From Bacteroidota bacterium (GTDB lineage: Bacteria; Bacteroidota; Ignavibacteria; Kapaibacteriales; HRBIN21): 64,000 nt of DNA. Each line of letters opens with the position of its first letter. Within the stretch, counting starts at the first letter, position 1. Below, in pieces: positions 7,386 through 16,799 of this stretch. The stretch covers positions 36,092-100,091 of the forward strand of contig JAUQPL010000007.1 in NCBI GenBank assembly GCA_030550395.1, read 5' to 3'. Below the pieces are notes generated by a model. It searched no databases. It worked only from the letters and a program-made list of their open reading frames with translations, and had not been told where the DNA came from. The position numbers and the translations under genes were made by a program.

Positions 7386-8617
7386 GGTGTCTGGGATACT
7401 TCAGGGAAACGGATAGATGCAGCTTGGGCGTTTTGGCGCCACTCGTTAAAAAGTAGCATTGCAACGGCCGTTGTTGGAACAGCAATCAGGAGTCCGACAA
7501 AGCCGAAAAGGGAGCCAAAGAGAATGAGGGAGAAGATGAGCATCACTGGATGGACCCCGACGCGCTTGCCCAGCAGGCGAGGTTCTACAATGTAGGCGTT
7601 CAGGAAGTGCAGACCGTTGATGATAAGGGCAAAAAGGAAAAAGTCCCGGAGGACATCGGGCGGTTGGGCGATGAGGATAGCAATCGCCCCAGCACCGAGG
7701 GTAATCAGAATGCCAAAGTATGGGATAGGGTTGAGCAGGCCGCTCAACAGTCCTAACATGACCCCGTACGGGATGTCAAGGAGGACATAGAGCAGACCCG
7801 AAAGCAACCCGATGAGGGTAGAGATGAAGATAACCCAACTGATGTATGTCCGCACAATGGGACTGCTCTGCCGCAAAATCTCCAAAGCTCGGGGAGCTTG
7901 GTGGTGCAGCACCTCTACCACTACTGCTCGGAGCCGTGGGAAATCCTTCAGCAGGTAAAACATCACAATCGGCAGCAGGAGGAGGTTGACAATGTGGGTT
8001 AAGATACGGGAAAGGCCCGAGAGCACGCTTAGCAGCGAGCTCATAAGGGTCTGGAAAGCCTGTCCAAGGCGAGGCAGGATTTCCTGCTGTAAGATGTGCT
8101 GGGCTAGCTCTGGTGGGATGCCGTAATTGGCCAATATCCGGAAAAAGCGCCGACTCTCCAAAAAGGAGGTCACACTGTTGTACAGGTTTGAAAGTTGCCG
8201 TACCAGCGTGTCCAATTGGCTAAAAATGGTCGGGAAGATGAGCACGGAAAGGAGACCGATGCCTCCAAGAAGAGTTAAGACGATAGCGGCTGCGCTGAGC
8301 CAGCGCGGGATCCCGCGTTGTTCTAATCGTGTGAGCAGAGGGTCGAACAGATAGCCTGCTAGCAGGGCAACGGCGAAAGGAAGAAGGAGCAGACCCATGC
8401 TGCGAAGGAGCCACAGCACAAAGGCAAGCACAAGTAGCCAAAGGAAGTGGCGGGCGGGGGCAAAATGGTTCCGGTACGGGAAAAGCAGAGCGAGCGCAAA
8501 CACCAGGAGCACCAAAGGGAGGGTTGCTAAGTCTGTCAAGAGGAGGAAGCCAATAAGAGCTGCTCCTGCCAGTGCCAGAGGGAGCCATCCATAGGAAGGA
8601 GGGGCCGGCAGTGTCAT
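7382..8617 (-). CDS. AI-2E family (PerM-type) transporter
   Basis: This 411-aa integral membrane protein has the AI-2E exporter/PerM layout. Several N-terminal hydrophobic helices are followed by an amphipathic central region (about residues 120-200, FPTIFSQLDTLVRQLSNLYN) and C-terminal helices containing LNPIPYFGILITLGAGAIAILIA and PRLLGKRVGVHPVMLIFSLI, both characteristic of the family. Substrates of most members are unknown; some are Na+/H+ antiporters or export autoinducer-2. The ATG at 8617 (MTLPAPP) is preferred to an upstream ATG at 8662 because it clears the preceding gene. It overlaps deoC by 4 bases. Confidence 0.88.
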   Translation of the reverse strand: MTLPAPPSYGWLPLALAGAALIGFLLLTDLATLPLVLLVFALALLFPYRNHFAPARHFLWLLVLAFVLWLLRSMGLLLLPFAVALLAGYLFDPLLTRLEQRGIPRWLSAAAIVLTLLGGIGLLSVLIFPTIFSQLDTLVRQLSNLYNSVTSFLESRRFFRILANYGIPPELAQHILQQEILPRLGQAFQTLMSSLLSVLSGLSRILTHIVNLLLLPIVMFYLLKDFPRLRAVVVEVLHHQAPRALEILRQSSPIVRTYISWVIFISTLIGLLSGLLYVLLDIPYGVMLGLLSGLLNPIPYFGILITLGAGAIAILIAQPPDVLRDFFLFALIINGLHFLNAYIVEPRLLGKRVGVHPVMLIFSLILFGSLFGFVGLLIAVPTTAVAMLLFNEWRQNAQAASIRFPEVSQTP

Positions 8618-8627
8618 TGCGAAGGTA

Positions 8628-9053
8628 TTAGCGCTGTGGAGCAACGGGGCAGAACTGTTCAAACCATTGCTGGAGCACTGCGGCTACAGTCTCCGGGGTG
8701 CGAGATTGAATGTCCTCCCGATGGAGCATAGCAACCAACCGACCGTCCTGCAGTAGGGCGAAAGAGGGAGAAGAGGGCGGTTGTCCGACGAGGTACTCCC
8801 GTAGGCGAGCAGTTGCCTCTCGATCTTGCCCGGCAAAGACTGTAACCAGATGCTCGGGACGAGGTCCACGATGGAGGGCAAGCGCAACGGCAGGACGAGC
8901 AATCCCCCCTGAGCATCCGCAAAGAGAGTTGATGAAAACCAGCATCGTACCCTTGCGTTGCATGGCGGCGTTTACTTCCTCCGGGGTGCGCAGCTCTTCA
9001 AAGCCCAGTTGCCGGACATCACGACGGATCTGTTCTACTAAAAGGTCCCACAT
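8628..9053 (-). CDS. Bacilliredoxin (BrxA/BrxB family)
   Basis: Bacilliredoxins remove bacillithiol or similar low-molecular-weight thiols from oxidised proteins. The 141-aa protein has the thioredoxin-like fold signature FINSLCGCSGGIARPA with the CGC active site at C45-C47, and the family N-terminus WDLLVEQIRRDV. The start at ATG 9053 gives the family's normal length and N-terminus; a longer upstream frame is discarded. It is divergent from the DUF4175 gene and may begin the long minus-strand transcript that runs through the pst genes. Whether this organism makes bacillithiol cannot be seen here. Confidence 0.92.
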   Translation of the reverse strand: MWDLLVEQIRRDVRQLGFEELRTPEEVNAAMQRKGTMLVFINSLCGCSGGIARPAVALALHRGPRPEHLVTVFAGQDREATARLREYLVGQPPSSPSFALLQDGRLVAMLHREDIQSRTPETVAAVLQQWFEQFCPVAPQR

Positions 9054-9198
9054 TGGCGTTCGAGCAAGTGTGTAACATTTGGGGAGCAACACCGTAGAAG
9101 ACGATACCATGCAGCGCTTCGTGGAGAGCCCATGGTGGCCGATGCCCAAAAAGCGGGGTTTCTACGTCTTTGCGCATGCCCCGTAACGGAGGTATAGC

Positions 9199-12100
9199 AT
9201 GGTTGAGTATCCGCTGTTGACGTATCGCTCTCTCCAGCGCCGACTTGTCCGGACGCAAGTAAAGGAGCTCCTCTCCCGCCTGCTGTGGGCAGAGGCAAAA
9301 GCAGGGATCGTTGCTGTAGGAATACTGCTGGGGATTGTTAGTGTAGAAGCAGTCTTCTTTGCTACATCGTCAGTACGGCAGCTCTTGTGGTATGGATGGT
9401 TGGGTGCAACGGGTGCATTAATTGTCGGGGCAGCGCTTCCGACGGTGGCACGTCTGCTGGGTGTGCTGCCGCGAGAACCTTTGGATAAGCTGGCGCTGCG
9501 GATTGGACGCTACTATCCGCACATTGGCGACATGCTCTGCAACGTGCTCCAACTCGTCAACCGATTAGAGCAGCAGCGGGGGACATCGGCGGAACTGGCA
9601 TTGGCGGCTTTTGCTCAGGTGGCGCAGCGGGCGCAGGAGATAGATTTTGATGTTATCCTGGACCGGCGCCGAACATGGCGTTCTGTCCTGCTCTTCTTCG
9701 GCATTGTCGGGATAAGCTCTTTGATCGGGGGTGTGGCACCGTTGCGCTCGGCATTCCATCGGCTGGTGATGTGGGAACGGTCATTTCTGCCTCCACCACC
9801 GTTTCAGCTCCGAGTTGAGCCCTTGAAGGCCGTGGTCGTCCGAGGAACACCGGTCACGATCCAAGTGCGGGCCGAAGGAATACCCCCGACGGTTGTGCGC
9901 CTTGTGCTCCTACCGGCAGAAGGGGAACGTCAGCTGCGCGAGCTGTCGGCACAAACGCCGGGGAATTTTGTTGCTGACATTGGTCGGGTGATGAGTTCCT
10001 TGCGGTTCTATGCGGTCGCTGACTGGATGGGGTACGAAGTCAGAAGCCCGGAGGGGAGTATTCGCGTGGTGGATCCGCTCTTGATCCGCTCTCTTTCGTG
10101 TGAGATTCGTCCACCGGCGTATACGCGGCTTGAACCGATGCGGTTAAACGAGCAGGGTGGAGAAGTCGCCGTTCCCCGGGGCTCGGTGGCTTGGGTAACA
10201 GTTGAGGCGAACAGGGCATTGCAGAGTGCAGAGATACTGTTTGCACGTCCAGAGGATACCCTCCGCTCCCCGCTTCGGGTCTCTGGTCGCTTGGCACAGG
10301 GGAGCTTTCCGATTGCGACTTCAGGGGCTTGGACTGTGGTGCTGCAAGACAGTGAGGGGCAGAGGAACACCAATCCGCTCTGGTATCGCCTTACTGTCCT
10401 GGAAGATGCTCCTCCGCAGATCTCATTCATTCAACCGACGAGCGATGTTGAGCTATCCGAGCAGCAGATTCTCCCCATTCGGGTTGCCGTAAGCGACGAT
10501 TATGGGTTTTCGAGGCTATTACTGCACTACCGTTTGGCTTCCTCCCGTTATGTGGCTTCGCAGAAGGAATTCCGGACCCTGTCCATTCCATTCCTTCCCT
10601 CGCTGCCGGTACAAGAGGTGCCGTACGTGTGGGATTTGAGTCCGTTGAAGCCGTCGCCAGAGGACCGGTACGAATTCTTCGTCGAGGTGTGGGACAACGA
10701 TGCCATGACAGGTCCGAAATCGGCTCGGACTCCGATTCTTTCGGCAACGCTCCCTTCGTTGGAGCAGGTGCTTCGGCAGTCGGAGGGAGTGCAGCAGCGT
10801 ATAGCTGAAGAGCTTCAAGAGAGTGTGCGGCAATTTGACCAGCTCCGTCAGCGGAGTGAAGAACTCCGGCGGCAATTGAGTATGCCATCGGCGCGGCAAC
10901 CGCAGGCACGGTGGGAGCAGCAGCGTCGGCTTGAGGAGCTGCTCCAGCAACATCAACAGGTCCAGGAGCGTATGGAAAGGCTCCAGCAGCAGCTGGAGGA
11001 TATCGCCGAGCGGTTGGAGCGGGCGCAGGCGATTTCTCCGGAGACGTTGCAGAAGTACCGGGAGTTACAGCAACTCCTGCAGCAGGTACGTTCACCGGAG
11101 CTGCAGCGTCTTATGGAGCAGCTGCAGAATGCCTTGCGGCAAATGAGTCCAGAGCAGATGCGGCAAGCCCTGCAGCAATTCCGCTTCAATGAGGCGGAGT
11201 TTCGGGCAGTGCTGGAGCGGACCCTGCGTTTGCTGAAGCGTCTGCAGGCTGAGCAGAAGCTGGAGGCTCTACGCCGGCAACTGGAGGCATTGGCGGAGCA
11301 GCAAGAGCAGCTGCATCAGCAGACGGAGCGTGCGCAGGCTCCGGAGCAGCTTTCGGAGCTGGCTCGTCGGCAAGAGGCAATCCGCGCCGAATGGCAGCGG
11401 ATACAGCAGGAATGGCAGGAGACGGAGCGTCTCTTGCAGGATGTTTTGCCGGAGACCCCTCCCGAAGCGCTCCAGGCAGCTGCTGAGCAGCTCAATGATG
11501 CCCAGGCAAGTGAGATGCTCCAGCAGGCGGAGAGGGAATTGCAGCGAGGGCAGAGGATGTCAGCACAGCAGGCACAGCGCCGGGCGGCCTCCAGGATGCG
11601 CTCGGCTGCGGCTGCCTTGCAGCGTCTATGGGATGAACTCCAGCGGAATCTAACCCGTGAGATCCAGCGCCAACTTCAGAAGGCAATGGTAGATGCCCTG
11701 GAGCTCTCGGAGCAGCAAGAGAAGCTCCTTCAGCGGACACAGTCTGTGCCTGCGGGTTCGCAGCGCTTGATAGAACTTGCTCGCCGGCAAGAGGAGCTGC
11801 GCAGTGCGGCGTCGGCTGTCACTGAGCGTGTCATGGGGGTGGCGCAGAAGTCTTTTGCTGTCACGCCGCAGATGGCGCGTGAGCTGGGCACGGCGCTACG
11901 CGCTATGCAGCAGGCGAGAACTCAGTTATCGGAGCGTTCGCCGACATCGGCAGCACAAGCGCAACAGGAAGCAATGGAGGCCTTGAACCGGAGTGTACTG
12001 CTCCTGCAGGATGCTCTCTCGGCATTACAGGCCGCTACTTCAGGAGCATGCCCGAATCCAGGTTCAGGGCAAGGGGCCGGCGCAATGGGCTTTCTGGAGC

Positions 12101-12636
12101 GTCTCCAGCAGTTGGCACTCCAGCAACAAGGCATTACGCAGGCGCTTCAGCAACTTTCCCAGGGGAGGCTAACGATGGAACAGCAGGCGCAGTTGGCGCG
12201 TCTGGCAGCCCAGCAGGCTCAAGTGCAGCAAGCTCTGGAGGAATTGGCGCGTCAGCAGCAGGCCCTGGAAGGAAGGAAGCTCTTGGGTGATCTACGGCGC
12301 CTTTCGGAAGAAATGCGCGAAGTCGTCCAAGAGCTACAGAGCGGGACGGTGACGGAGGAGACCGTGCGTCGGCAGCATCGGATTCTGTCGCGCATGTTGG
12401 ATGCGCTCCGCTCGCTTTACGAGCGTGACTACGAACCCCAGCGGGAATCCCGCCCTGGACAAAACCTCGTTCGTCCCAGTCCTCCGGGGCTGCGTTTACC
12501 CGAGCAGCAACCCGCTCTTGTTCCGGAGCAAATCATGCCTGCCCTCCAGCAGGGCTATAGCCGAGATTATCGCCGCTTGATTGAACGGTACTTTGACCAA
12601 TTGCGCCGCCAAGGTGTGTCGAATGCAAATTGGTGA
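9199..12636 (+). CDS. DUF4175 family membrane protein with a very long Gln-rich coiled coil
   Basis: This 1145-aa protein has two N-terminal membrane helices (about residues 33-55 and 63-90) and a short basic stretch. A third hydrophobic helix (SVLLFFGIVGISSLIGGVAP) is followed by beta-rich periplasmic domains up to about residue 510. A helical, Gln/Glu/Arg/Leu-rich region then runs to about residue 1080 and is predicted to form long coiled coils, with a non-helical Gly/Pro-containing tail. This is the DUF4175 layout known in Bacteroidetes and relatives; the function is unknown. A ribosome-binding site (ACGGAGG) precedes the ATG. It is followed after 3 bases by the arsC-like gene. Confidence 0.85.
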   Translation: MVEYPLLTYRSLQRRLVRTQVKELLSRLLWAEAKAGIVAVGILLGIVSVEAVFFATSSVRQLLWYGWLGATGALIVGAALPTVARLLGVLPREPLDKLALRIGRYYPHIGDMLCNVLQLVNRLEQQRGTSAELALAAFAQVAQRAQEIDFDVILDRRRTWRSVLLFFGIVGISSLIGGVAPLRSAFHRLVMWERSFLPPPPFQLRVEPLKAVVVRGTPVTIQVRAEGIPPTVVRLVLLPAEGERQLRELSAQTPGNFVADIGRVMSSLRFYAVADWMGYEVRSPEGSIRVVDPLLIRSLSCEIRPPAYTRLEPMRLNEQGGEVAVPRGSVAWVTVEANRALQSAEILFARPEDTLRSPLRVSGRLAQGSFPIATSGAWTVVLQDSEGQRNTNPLWYRLTVLEDAPPQISFIQPTSDVELSEQQILPIRVAVSDDYGFSRLLLHYRLASSRYVASQKEFRTLSIPFLPSLPVQEVPYVWDLSPLKPSPEDRYEFFVEVWDNDAMTGPKSARTPILSATLPSLEQVLRQSEGVQQRIAEELQESVRQFDQLRQRSEELRRQLSMPSARQPQARWEQQRRLEELLQQHQQVQERMERLQQQLEDIAERLERAQAISPETLQKYRELQQLLQQVRSPELQRLMEQLQNALRQMSPEQMRQALQQFRFNEAEFRAVLERTLRLLKRLQAEQKLEALRRQLEALAEQQEQLHQQTERAQAPEQLSELARRQEAIRAEWQRIQQEWQETERLLQDVLPETPPEALQAAAEQLNDAQASEMLQQAERELQRGQRMSAQQAQRRAASRMRSAAAALQRLWDELQRNLTREIQRQLQKAMVDALELSEQQEKLLQRTQSVPAGSQRLIELARRQEELRSAASAVTERVMGVAQKSFAVTPQMARELGTALRAMQQARTQLSERSPTSAAQAQQEAMEALNRSVLLLQDALSALQAATSGACPNPGSGQGAGAMGFLERLQQLALQQQGITQALQQLSQGRLTMEQQAQLARLAAQQAQVQQALEELARQQQALEGRKLLGDLRRLSEEMREVVQELQSGTVTEETVRRQHRILSRMLDALRSLYERDYEPQRESRPGQNLVRPSPPGLRLPEQQPALVPEQIMPALQQGYSRDYRRLIERYFDQLRRQGVSNANW

Positions 12637-12639
12637 CCA

Positions 12640-13053
12640 ATGCGCGTTTTGATTCTCTGCACGCACAACGCTTGCCGTTCGCAAATGGCAGAAGCCCTCC
12701 TCCGCTGGCTTACCAACGGTCGCTGCCAGGTTTACAGCGCCGGTATACAGTCGAGCATGGTGGACCCTCGGGCAGTGATGGTTCTGAACGAGATGGGAGT
12801 TCCTACAGATGGGCTTCGTTCGAAGTCCGTGGAGGAGTTCCTTGGACAGCCCTTCGATATCGTGCTCACCGTCTGCGATAGTGCCCGGGAGCATTGTCCG
12901 GCTTTTCCTGGAGCGGCGCGCATACTCCATTGGGACTTTCCCGATCCAGCACAGGCGGAAGGAACTCCGGAGCAAGTGTTAGAAGTTTTTCGCCAGGTGC
13001 GGGATGCGCTGCTTGAGCGGTTGCGCCGGGAATTGCTTCCGATGCTAGCCTGA
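12640..13053 (+). CDS. arsC: Thioredoxin-type arsenate reductase ArsC (low-Mr phosphatase fold)
   Basis: The 137-aa protein has the PTP-like anion loop CTHNACRS (nucleophile C7, R13) and the redox pair C79 and C86 in VCDSAREHC. This triple-cysteine arrangement defines the arsenate reductases that use thioredoxin, in contrast to plain low-molecular-weight tyrosine phosphatases. It should reduce arsenate to arsenite in the cytoplasm. No arsenite pump (ArsB/Acr3) or ArsR is next to it, so the role is inferred from the residues only. It is co-directional with and very close to the DUF4175 and glycosyltransferase genes. Confidence 0.88.
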   Translation: MRVLILCTHNACRSQMAEALLRWLTNGRCQVYSAGIQSSMVDPRAVMVLNEMGVPTDGLRSKSVEEFLGQPFDIVLTVCDSAREHCPAFPGAARILHWDFPDPAQAEGTPEQVLEVFRQVRDALLERLRRELLPMLA

Positions 13054-13068
13054 GGGCAGGCGCTCCGG

Positions 13069-14238
13069 ATGCGCGTGGTGATGCTCACATACCATTTCCT
13101 GCCGCGCATTGGTGGGGTGGAGATTGCAACGCATCAGCTGGCGACAGCGCTGGTGAGGCTTGGTGTAGAAGTCAGTGTCGTTGCTCCTCAGGGGCCCTCA
13201 GGAGCGCAGCCTCTCTATCGTCTCATTCCCCTTCCCCGCTGGCGTGGGGTCCCTCGGGCATGGCGAGCATGGGCGATGCTTGCCCGTTTGCGCCGCCGCT
13301 ATCCCTTCCATATTCTTGCGGCGCAAATGCTCTATCCGGCAGGCTACGATGCATGCCGTTTTGGACAATGGGCAAATATCCCCGTTGTTGTCACGCCACA
13401 GGGAGCGGATATCCATGTTTACGAGCCGCTCGGCTACGGGCTTCGGTTGAAGCCGCAGATAGAGCGGCGCATCCGCTGGGTCCTCCACCGGGCAGCGGCG
13501 GTTGTAGTATCCAACGGTGTAATGTATCGCGAAGTGGCGCTACTGGCACCGGGGACGTCGTCAAAGATGGTCTTCATCCCGAACGGTACGATGTTAGACC
13601 GTTTCTGCCGAGCGGAGCGCGAGGCGTTACGGCGTCGGTTTGGAGTGGCTCCTGAAGAGGTGGTTTTCATCACGGTCAGTCGGCATAGTCCTGTGAAGGG
13701 GTTGCCGATTCTCCTGCAGGCGGTGCGGCGCCTATGGCGGCAGCGGCCGCAGGGCTGGCGAGTGTGGATTGCTGGCGTTGCAACGGAGCACCTTCGGAGG
13801 GAGCTCTCTGACTTGCCACGGGTGGAGTTGTTAGGTGAGTCACCCGTGGAGTATGGTGAACAGGGTCTTCCTCTGCAGCCGCCGACGGCGATTGTACACC
13901 GCCTGCTGGCCGCCGATGTCTATGTTGCTCCCGCCTTAAGCGGTGGCTTTGAGCTTTCATGTGCTGATGCGTTGGCGGCGGGATTGCCGCTTATTGTCTG
14001 CCGAACCAATGGAGCCCAAGACATAGTCCGGGCGCACGGCGTGGGGCTGGTTGTCCCGCCGGCAGACCCACAAGCGATGCAGCAGGCCCTTTACTGGATG
14101 CTCCATCATCCGGCGGAGCGGCAGGAGATGGGTCAGCGCGCACGGGAAGTTGCCCGCAGCTTGGATTGGCAAGTATTGGCACAGCGATATCGTGAGCTTT
14201 TCACGTGGGTTTTGCAGCAAAGGGAATCCGATGTCTGA
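13069..14238 (+). CDS. Glycosyltransferase family 4
   Basis: The 389-aa protein has the GT-B fold of family 4. The N-terminal acceptor half starts MLTYHFLPRIGGVEIATHQL (residues 4-23), a typical GT4 opening. The C-terminal donor half includes FITVSRHSPVKGLPILLQA and VVPPADPQAMQQAL. The usual EX7E pair appears as G and D in SGGFELSCADALAAG, so the classic donor-ribose glutamates are not both present. It overlaps the next gene by 8 bases, which couples it to the sugar-nucleotide dehydratase and suggests a role in surface glycan assembly. Donor and acceptor cannot be read from the sequence. Confidence 0.88.
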   Translation: MRVVMLTYHFLPRIGGVEIATHQLATALVRLGVEVSVVAPQGPSGAQPLYRLIPLPRWRGVPRAWRAWAMLARLRRRYPFHILAAQMLYPAGYDACRFGQWANIPVVVTPQGADIHVYEPLGYGLRLKPQIERRIRWVLHRAAAVVVSNGVMYREVALLAPGTSSKMVFIPNGTMLDRFCRAEREALRRRFGVAPEEVVFITVSRHSPVKGLPILLQAVRRLWRQRPQGWRVWIAGVATEHLRRELSDLPRVELLGESPVEYGEQGLPLQPPTAIVHRLLAADVYVAPALSGGFELSCADALAAGLPLIVCRTNGAQDIVRAHGVGLVVPPADPQAMQQALYWMLHHPAERQEMGQRAREVARSLDWQVLAQRYRELFTWVLQQRESDV

Positions 14239-15223
14239 GCGCGTACTCGTAACGGGAGCAGGGGGATTCATCGGGAGTCACTTGGTCGAAGCCCTGGTGC
14301 GGGAGGGATACCGTGTTCGGGCATTCCTCCGCTACGTCTCCAGCGGCAGTATTGGGAATCTGGCTTGGCTGGAACCGGACGTGTTAGCGGAGGTGGAACT
14401 CGTGCGGGGGGATATTCGCGACCCCGATGCCGTCCGCCGCGCCTGTAGTGGATGCTCGGCCGTGTTGCACTTGGCAGCTTCTATCAGCATCCCGTACTCT
14501 TACGTCCACCCGCGGGAAATTGTGGAGACGAACGTACTGGGGACGCTCAATGTCCTTTCGGCATTCCTTCGGAGGGAGAGCGTGGACCGTATTGTGGTGA
14601 CCTCTACCAGTGAGGTCTTTGGAACAGCGCAGTACATACCAATGGACGAGAAGCATCCTCTGCAGACCCAATCTCCCTATGCAGCCAGTAAGGCTGCTGC
14701 CGATAAGCTTGCGGAGAGCTTCTTCTATGCTTACGGGCTTCCGGTGGTTGTTCTCCGTCCTTTTAACACGTATGGTCCTCGCCAATCTCCGAGGGCAGTT
14801 GTCCCGACGATCATTCTCCAAGCACTCCAACGGGACGAGATACGGTTGGGAAGATTGGGGACGACTCGGGATTTGCTCTACGTTGCCGATACAGTCGCAG
14901 CGTTTTTGGCCCTGCTCCGTAGCCCTGCCCAGGACGTCGTGGGAGAGAGTTTCAATATCGGGACTGGACAGGAGGTTCGCATTGAGGAACTCTGTCGCCG
15001 GATTTGTGCCCTTGTGGGCAAGCCGGAGCTGCCCGTTTCTTGCGAGCAGCGGCGTCTCCGTCCGGAACAGAGTGAGGTCTACCGCCTCTGTGCCGATAGC
15101 CGGAAAGCGCGCCAGCGCTTGGGATGGTCTCCGCAATATGACCTGGAGCAAGGGCTTCGGCAGACGGTAGATTGGTTTACAGCCCACGCTGCTTGCTTCC
15201 GAGCAGAGGATTACCTGATCTGA
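14231..15223 (+). CDS. LegB-like NAD-dependent sugar-nucleotide 4,6-dehydratase (extended SDR)
   Basis: This 330-aa extended short-chain dehydrogenase has the NAD-binding loop GAGGFIGSH (residues 9-17), the catalytic STSEVFG and the YAASK Tyr/Lys pair. The block [21 protein letters not shown] and the following [15 protein letters not shown] closely resemble LegB, which makes the 4-keto-6-deoxy sugar on the legionaminic acid route. The other leg/neu genes are not next to it, so the final sugar may differ. The ATG at 14231 is inside the end of the GT4 gene and gives the normal N-terminus; a longer upstream frame is discarded. Confidence 0.85.
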   Translation: MSERVLVTGAGGFIGSHLVEALVREGYRVRAFLRYVSSGSIGNLAWLEPDVLAEVELVRGDIRDPDAVRRACSGCSAVLHLAASISIPYSYVHPREIVETNVLGTLNVLSAFLRRESVDRIVVTSTSEVFGTAQYIPMDEKHPLQTQSPYAASKAAADKLAESFFYAYGLPVVVLRPFNTYGPRQSPRAVVPTIILQALQRDEIRLGRLGTTRDLLYVADTVAAFLALLRSPAQDVVGESFNIGTGQEVRIEELCRRICALVGKPELPVSCEQRRLRPEQSEVYRLCADSRKARQRLGWSPQYDLEQGLRQTVDWFTAHAACFRAEDYLI

Positions 15224-15247
15224 GAGCCCATCGCAGGAGTGGGACGC

Positions 15248-15255
15248 TATTTTTG
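15248..15255 (+). promoter_or_regulatory. TATTTTTG promoter (-7) element of the threonine aldolase gene
   Basis: The octamer matches TAnnTTTG and lies 20 bases before the ATG at 15276, in the short gap after the dehydratase. Its last base is the first base of an in-frame GTG that would lengthen the aldolase, which argues for the downstream ATG as the true start. No TTG box is seen at the expected distance. Confidence 0.5.
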
Positions 15256-15275
15256 TGCCAACAGAGGGGCTCCGC

Positions 15276-16307
15276 ATGATCGACCTCCGCAGCGATACCG
15301 TAACGCAGCCGACCGATGAGATGCGCCGGGTGATGGCGCAGGCACCCGTTGGAGACGATGTCTTCGGTGAAGACCCTTCCGTCAATGCATTGCAGGAGTA
15401 CGTTGCCGATCTTCTCGGAAAGGAAGCAGCCCTGTTTGTCCCCAGTGGGGTGATGGGAAACCAGATTGCATTAGCGGTTCACTGCCATCCTGGGGAGGAG
15501 GTAATTGTGGAGGCAGCATCCCACATTATCACCTACGAAACGGCAGCTCCCGCTGTCATAGCCCGCGTCCAGCTTGTGGGTATCCCGTCGGCCTTTGGGC
15601 AGATGTCTCTGGAGGCTATCGAGCAGGCGATTCGTCCGCCGGAGTACTACTTCCCTCGGACAAGGCTGATTTGCCTGGAAAACACGCACAATCGGCATGG
15701 GGGGACGGTGCTGCCCGTTGCCTACATTTATGAAGTTGCGGCATTAGCGCGGCGGTGTGGACTTGCCCTCCACTGTGATGGAGCTCGGTTATGGAATGCA
15801 TGCGTTGCCACAGGGATATCTCCCCGGCAGTACACCGAGCCGTTTGACACAGTGATGGTGAGCTTCTCCAAAGGGTTGGGGGCACCGGTGGGGTCCGCCC
15901 TAGTGGGAAGTCGGGAATTCATCGCCTCTGCTCGCAAGTGGCGTAAGCTCTTAGGTGGAGGCATGCGGCAGGCGGGAATTTTGGCAGCAGCGGCTCTCTA
16001 TGCCCTCCAACACCATTGGGAACGCCTGCACGAGGACCATGAGCACGCCCGCCTTTTTGCCCAAATTCTGGCAGAATCGGCATTGGTGGAGATTGAACCG
16101 CAGCGAGTGCAGACGAACATTGTCATTTTCCGCTATCCAGCCCCCGTTCCATTTGCTGCTTTTGCTGAAGCGTGTCGTCGGGAGGGGGTTTTGTTGAGCC
16201 AAGGGTTGCCTGGGTGGGCACGAGCGGTGTTCCATCTGCACGTAGACCGAAAGCAGGCGATGGAAGCCGCTCATCGGGTCCTTCGGGCAGTTCGCTCGTT
16301 GTTGTAG
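15276..16307 (+). CDS. ltaE: Low-specificity L-threonine aldolase
   Basis: This PLP enzyme splits L-threonine or L-allo-threonine to glycine and acetaldehyde. The 343-aa protein has the family N-terminus [17 protein letters not shown], the block [15 protein letters not shown], the Asp/Arg pair in [10 protein letters not shown] and the Schiff-base lysine K199 in [12 protein letters not shown]. The start is taken as ATG 15276; an upstream in-frame GTG coincides with the promoter element. It is followed closely by a thioesterase gene. Confidence 0.95.
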   Translation: MIDLRSDTVTQPTDEMRRVMAQAPVGDDVFGEDPSVNALQEYVADLLGKEAALFVPSGVMGNQIALAVHCHPGEEVIVEAASHIITYETAAPAVIARVQLVGIPSAFGQMSLEAIEQAIRPPEYYFPRTRLICLENTHNRHGGTVLPVAYIYEVAALARRCGLALHCDGARLWNACVATGISPRQYTEPFDTVMVSFSKGLGAPVGSALVGSREFIASARKWRKLLGGGMRQAGILAAAALYALQHHWERLHEDHEHARLFAQILAESALVEIEPQRVQTNIVIFRYPAPVPFAAFAEACRREGVLLSQGLPGWARAVFHLHVDRKQAMEAAHRVLRAVRSLL

Positions 16308-16310
16308 AAA

Positions 16311-16799
16311 ATGACGGGAGCAATATCCATGGCAGAACGATGGACTCCAGTAGATCCGAGTCAGTTCCAGCATCGGGTCATCGGGCGTGTCCGCTCTCAT
16401 GAAGTGGACCGCCAGGGTATTGTGAACAATGCCGTGTACCTCTACTGGTTGGAAGACGCCCGAGTGGAGTACTTCCGTGCCTTGGGGCTTCCGATTGAGC
16501 AACAGACCTTTATCACGAAACACCGCTTTGTGGTTGCTCGGATTGAGATTGACTACCGAATGGCAGCGCAGTTTGACGAGGAATACGAGATCCTCACTCG
16601 GATCGCATACGTTGGGAAGACATCCCTGGGTTTTGAACAAATGGTGCGCCGGGCATCTGACCAGGTTCTGCTGGCTCATGCGCGGACGGTGATGGTGCAT
16701 TTGAATCCGGCAACGCATCGTCCAGAGCGGATCCAGGATGCGTACCGGGCACTGATTCGGCAATATGAGGGGGAGCGGGTGCGGATGGAGCAAGGATGA
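16311..16799 (+). CDS. YbgC/FadM-type acyl-CoA thioesterase (hotdog fold)
   Basis: The 162-aa protein is a single hotdog domain. The catalytic region EVDRQGIVNNAVYLYWLEDARVEYF has the family's D-x(3)-V-NN-x-Y-x(2)-W/Y-x-E pattern, and the second strand region ARIEIDYRMAAQFDEEYEI is also typical. It should hydrolyse acyl-CoA (or 4-hydroxybenzoyl-CoA-like) thioesters in the cytoplasm; the chain length is not predictable. An internal ATG at 16329 would give 156 aa. Its stop overlaps the start of the GH3 gene. Confidence 0.88.
   Translation: MTGAISMAERWTPVDPSQFQHRVIGRVRSHEVDRQGIVNNAVYLYWLEDARVEYFRALGLPIEQQTFITKHRFVVARIEIDYRMAAQFDEEYEILTRIAYVGKTSLGFEQMVRRASDQVLLAHARTVMVHLNPATHRPERIQDAYRALIRQYEGERVRMEQG

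Noticed and set aside
10427..11095. 222-codon Ala/Pro-rich frame opposite the DUF4175 gene
   Set aside because: It is the antisense of CAG/GAG-rich coiled-coil codons, which gives a low-complexity product without a signal.
14384..15385. 333-codon open frame on the minus strand opposite the LegB-like gene
   Set aside because: The plus-strand protein has clear SDR motifs throughout; the antisense product has no recognisable domain.
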